Assembly (NCBI GenBank): GCA_015223015.1
Contig: JADFWK010000073.1
Location: forward strand, 1 to 16,542
Reading direction: 5' to 3'
DNA length: 16,542 bases
Source: Pseudomonadota bacterium
Lineage (GTDB): Bacteria > Desulfobacterota > DSM-4660 > Desulfatiglandales > B25-G16
The notes under the pieces were generated by a model that had not been told where the DNA came from, made no database searches, and saw nothing but the letters and a program-made list of their open reading frames with translations. Shown piece after piece: positions 14,132 through 16,542 of the stretch. The position numbers and the translations under genes were made by a program. How positions within the stretch are numbered: position 1 is the first letter of the stretch; every line of letters starts with the position of its first letter.

Positions 14132-15325
14132 ATGAAGCGACATATAAGCAGGAAAGAATTCTTAAAAGAGATGGGGTTCATCTCCCTCTTGGTAGCAACA
14201 GAAGGTCACTGTTTCTGGCCGAGCGGCAAAAACGAGGAAAAGAAGGATATCAGGGGTCATGTTTTTAAAAACGATGCCCCTAAGGACCTTTGGAAGTGGT
14301 CGATTGAGGGGTTTCACTATACGACGAATGGAAAAGATGTCCAGTGTGGGGTATGCCCAAACCGATGTTATTTGAGACCTGGGGACCGGAGTGTATGCAG
14401 ATCAAAGGTAAATATAGGGGGAAAGCTCTACTCCCTTGCCTACGGAAACCCCTGTGCTATTCATATTGACCCCATTGAGAAAAAACCCCTCAGCCATTTC
14501 CACCCAGCCACCTCGGTTTTTTCAATAGCAGCAGCTGGGTGTAATTTCAGATGTCTCAACTGTCAGAACTGGGAGATCTCCCAGAGAAAACCTGAAGAGG
14601 TGAACCACTACGAGCTTTTTCCAGCAGATGTTGTAAGGGCCGCCAAGGAAAAGAATATACCCTCTATTGCCTATACCTATTCAGAACCCACCTCTTATTA
14701 TGAGTATATGTACGATACTGCCCGGCTAGCAAGGGCAGAGGGTATTAAGAATGTTTGGGTCTCAAACGGTTACATAAATAGAAAGCCGTTGGAGGATTTG
14801 GCCCAGTACTTAGATGCTGCGAACGTAAACCTCAAGTCATACGATGACGGCATCTATAGGAGGCTTAATGGCGGAACACTTCAGCCGGTACTGAATACCT
14901 TTAAACTGCTACATGAGAAAGGGGTATGGTTTGAGATGACCACCCTGGTTGTACCAGGATATGTGGATAAACCAGAAATGACAAAAAGAATGTGTGGCTG
15001 GATATTGAAGGAATTGGGGCCTAATTATCCCCTGCACTTTTTGCGCTTCTTCCCCCGGTATAAATTGGACAGGCTGCCTGCTACGCCAGTGAAAACCCTG
15101 GAGCTTCTGAGGGATATAGCCCTCAAGGAGGGGATTCATTATGTCTACCTTGGGAATGTGCCTGGTCATGATGCATACAATACCTACTGCCACAACTGCC
15201 AAAAGATTTTGATTAGGCGAATCGGTTATGAAATTGCCGAATTCAACATAAATGATGGCAGGTGCAAGTTCTGTAACACCCCAATCCCTGGGAGATGGGG
15301 AGCTCAAGTAGGAGGGAGTAAGTAA
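14132..15325 (+). CDS. Radical SAM enzyme, AmmeMemoRadiSam / PflA-like type
   Basis: This 397-aa iron-sulfur enzyme carries the radical SAM CX3CX2C cluster motif (Cys137, Cys141, Cys144 in GCNFRCLNC). Before it is a four-cysteine block (Cys72, 75, 79, 89) and at the C-terminus two CxxC pairs (353/356 and 378/381), probably for extra iron or zinc. HPATSVFS, SEPTSYYEYM, NVNLKSYDD and LGNVPGHDAYNTYC are typical of the radical SAM member of the AmmeMemoRadiSam group (COG1180-like), whose substrate is unknown to me. Residues 1-50 extend beyond the usual start and read SRKEFLK then GFISLLVA, a Tat-signal-like pattern with RK instead of RR and a short hydrophobic core, so export is doubtful. Neighbours on the same strand include the AMMECR1 protein. 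No Memo homologue is in view. Confidence 0.88.
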   Translation: MKRHISRKEFLKEMGFISLLVATEGHCFWPSGKNEEKKDIRGHVFKNDAPKDLWKWSIEGFHYTTNGKDVQCGVCPNRCYLRPGDRSVCRSKVNIGGKLYSLAYGNPCAIHIDPIEKKPLSHFHPATSVFSIAAAGCNFRCLNCQNWEISQRKPEEVNHYELFPADVVRAAKEKNIPSIAYTYSEPTSYYEYMYDTARLARAEGIKNVWVSNGYINRKPLEDLAQYLDAANVNLKSYDDGIYRRLNGGTLQPVLNTFKLLHEKGVWFEMTTLVVPGYVDKPEMTKRMCGWILKELGPNYPLHFLRFFPRYKLDRLPATPVKTLELLRDIALKEGIHYVYLGNVPGHDAYNTYCHNCQKILIRRIGYEIAEFNINDGRCKFCNTPIPGRWGAQVGGSK

Positions 15326-15383
15326 TAAGGAATAAGCAATATTTCTTCTGCTGTTTACTGCATACTCCTTACTGCCTACTTAT
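15319..15383. repeat. Imperfect inverted repeat between radical SAM and MBL genes
   Basis: Left arm TAAGTAATAAGGAATAAGCA (15319-15338) and right arm TGCATACTCCTTACTGCCTA (15359-15378, then CTTA) are roughly complementary, with mismatches and a small insertion. They can form a stem spanning almost the whole 63-nt intergenic gap. The TAAGGANTANGCA motif inside looks like a short degenerate repeat. It may be a dispersed unit or an RNA hairpin separating the two cistrons. There is no T-run to make it a terminator. Confidence 0.45.
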
Positions 15384-15388
15384 AAAAA

Positions 15389-16156
15389 ATGAAACTCATC
15401 ATTCTAGGTTCAGGCACCAGTGTTCCTCTCGCTGATAGGGCGTCGCCGGCCATTGCCATTTTCATTGAGGATCTGTTCCTGTTGATGGATATAGGTCCCG
15501 GAACAGTCAGACAACTGGCAGTTGCCGGCCTTAACTACCAAGATATTGATTATATTGGCATCAGTCATTTTCACCCAGATCATACAGCTGATCTGATCCA
15601 CTTTTTCTTTGCCACCCGGTATCCCCCAATCCTCGATAAGAGAAAACCTTTCACGATTATAGCCCCTGAAGGATTCAACCGGTTCTTAAAGCTCTTGAAA
15701 AAACCCTATGGAACCTGGCTTGATCTCCCTGCCGGCCTTATGAATATTGTGGAACTAAAAGTGGATAAAAACGACAAGAAGGAATTTGACAAATTCACAA
15801 TACGTTCCGCACCGGTAAACCACACCCCTCAGAGCATTGGTTTTAGAATAGAAGACAATTCAGGAAGAACTGTTGTGTATTCAGCAGACACCGGTTACTG
15901 CGAGGAAATTGTGGATCTGGCAACAGGTGCAGATCTCTTGATCCTCGAATCTTCCTTCCCTGATGGAGAAGCGATGGCAGGACACCTGACCCCATCAGAG
16001 GCAGGTAATATAGCCACACAATCAGGGGTCAAGAGGCTTATCTTAACCCATTTTTATCCGGAATGTCTGAGAACCGACATTGAAGCCCAGTGCCGAAGAA
16101 CCTATCAGGGAGACCTTATCCTAGCGGCTGATTTGATGTCTTTGTCGATTGAATAG
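15389..16156 (+). CDS. RNase Z-like MBL-fold metallo-hydrolase
   Basis: This 255-aa soluble metallo-beta-lactamase-fold hydrolase has a complete two-metal site: HFHPDH (60-65), His145 in NHTP, Asp167 in SADTG, His199 in GHLTP and His221 in THFYPE. The N-terminus MKLIILGSGTSVPLADRASP and the GHLTP / THFYP segments place it near RNase Z / ElaC and related phosphodiesterases rather than true beta-lactamases. The exosite arm of tRNase Z is not obvious, so the substrate may be a small phosphodiester instead of tRNA. The ATG has only A-rich sequence before it. It is the last gene on the strand of the AMMECR1 cluster, 63 nt after the radical SAM gene. Whether it belongs functionally to that cluster is inference. 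Confidence 0.85.
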   Translation: MKLIILGSGTSVPLADRASPAIAIFIEDLFLLMDIGPGTVRQLAVAGLNYQDIDYIGISHFHPDHTADLIHFFFATRYPPILDKRKPFTIIAPEGFNRFLKLLKKPYGTWLDLPAGLMNIVELKVDKNDKKEFDKFTIRSAPVNHTPQSIGFRIEDNSGRTVVYSADTGYCEEIVDLATGADLLILESSFPDGEAMAGHLTPSEAGNIATQSGVKRLILTHFYPECLRTDIEAQCRRTYQGDLILAADLMSLSIE

Positions 16157-16202
16157 TCAAGCGGGAGGGGTTCTAAAGGGGTCGGAATTCATCGATTTTT
16201 TC

Positions 16203-16334
16203 CTATGGCTGTGGATTCACGACGAACCCTTCCTTAAGTGCCGCATTCTTGAGGTGTTGATCAAAACAGACCATTGCCAGTCGATTAGGGTCTTCCTGAG
16301 TAGCGACCAAAGCAGAGGCGAGTGTTATTCTTCC
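16203..16334 (-). pseudogene. C-terminal remnant of a PIN-domain (VapC-like) gene
   Basis: A minus-strand frame of 43 residues (ITLASALVATQEDPNRLAMV, then CFDQHLKNAALKEGFVVNP) ends at TAG (16205-16203). The pattern ITLASALVATQ, a spacer, then CFDQHLKNAALKEGF matches the last helix-strand-helix of PIN-domain toxins, where the Asp after the strand is a late metal ligand. Directly upstream is an in-frame TGA (16337-16335), preceded by six codons from an ATG with a good GGGAGG site. I found no PIN N-terminus in any minus-strand frame up to 16542. It is therefore read as a decayed gene. No antitoxin gene is visible. Confidence 0.5.
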
Positions 16335-16337
16335 TCA

Positions 16338-16542
16338 ATGGAACTCAAAATCCATGGCTCCCTCCCTAGCTTTATATATTAAGTCTAGATTATCGCTCAG
16401 TATTCACCGTGGAACTATTTGAACCTAAACTAATTTTGATTTTTCGCCGATATAATAAATGTGGTTCCAGAGCATGCAGAAGAGTCGGATATTTTTTTCC
16501 AGTTGATAAACAAACCTTGTGTGGAATAAGATCGCAGTTAGC
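16338..16542. other. Right-end stretch without a recognisable gene
   Basis: This is AT-rich and stop-rich in most frames. A TATAAT hexamer occurs at 16451-16456 but no -35 sits at a suitable distance. Nothing else could be supported before the window ends. Confidence 0.4.

Noticed and set aside
16149..16382. 77-codon plus-strand frame after the MBL gene
   Set aside because: It is antisense to the PIN-like remnant, which reads far more like real protein, and has no usable ribosome binding site.
16451..16456. Perfect TATAAT near the right edge
   Set aside because: There is no -35 at 16-18 bp and no gene begins downstream within the window.

Overview
The window (about 45% GC by eye, Gram-negative gene content) looks like a chromosomal piece of an anaerobic bacterium of the Desulfobacterota (former Deltaproteobacteria) or a close relative. 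This is inferred from an outer-membrane porin with signal peptide, a PhoR with a large extracytoplasmic sensor, an AMMECR1/radical-SAM pair of the kind common in strict anaerobes, and dispersed palindromic repeats of a style common in such genomes. No species is claimed.

Layout. Positions 1-447 hold a palindromic repeat element and no convincing gene. A RidA gene (448-831, minus) follows, with a near-consensus sigma-70 promoter at 942-970. Next come phoR (1122-2897) and phoB (2901-3587), both minus and separated by 3 nt. Divergent from them on the plus strand are a truncated STAS-like ORF (3843-3995), a PHP-domain phosphoesterase (4159-4935) and a 42-aa one-helix membrane peptide (4965-5093), closed by a hairpin terminator (5251-5303). 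On the minus strand lie an outer-membrane porin resembling the phosphate-selective O/P family (5328-6515), preceded by a possible 25-codon coupled upstream ORF, and a large AddB/RecB-type nuclease (6755-10513). A repeat-rich stretch (about 10660-11080) separates these from a plus-strand cluster: AMMECR1 protein (11221-11808), membrane-embedded spermidine-synthase-like protein (11855-13942), AmmeMemoRadiSam-type radical SAM enzyme (14132-15325) and RNase Z-like metallo-hydrolase (15389-16156). The right end holds the tail of a decayed PIN-domain gene (16203-16334, minus).

Functional reading. The left half looks like a local phosphate-starvation regulon. Four promoter regions (phoBR, the STAS fragment, the PHP gene and the porin) each carry four 7-bp units at exact 11-bp spacing, the architecture of PhoB sites. 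PhoBR would then control itself, a phosphoesterase with its small membrane partner, and an outer-membrane anion channel.

The right half is the least explained part. AMMECR1 and radical SAM proteins that normally accompany a Memo protein are here interleaved with a two-bundle membrane aminopropyltransferase-like protein and an MBL hydrolase, with no Memo gene in view. The radical SAM protein has a Tat-like N-terminus, and the AMMECR1 frame is preceded by a lipoprotein-like signal sequence that a repeat element appears to have cut off from its start codon.
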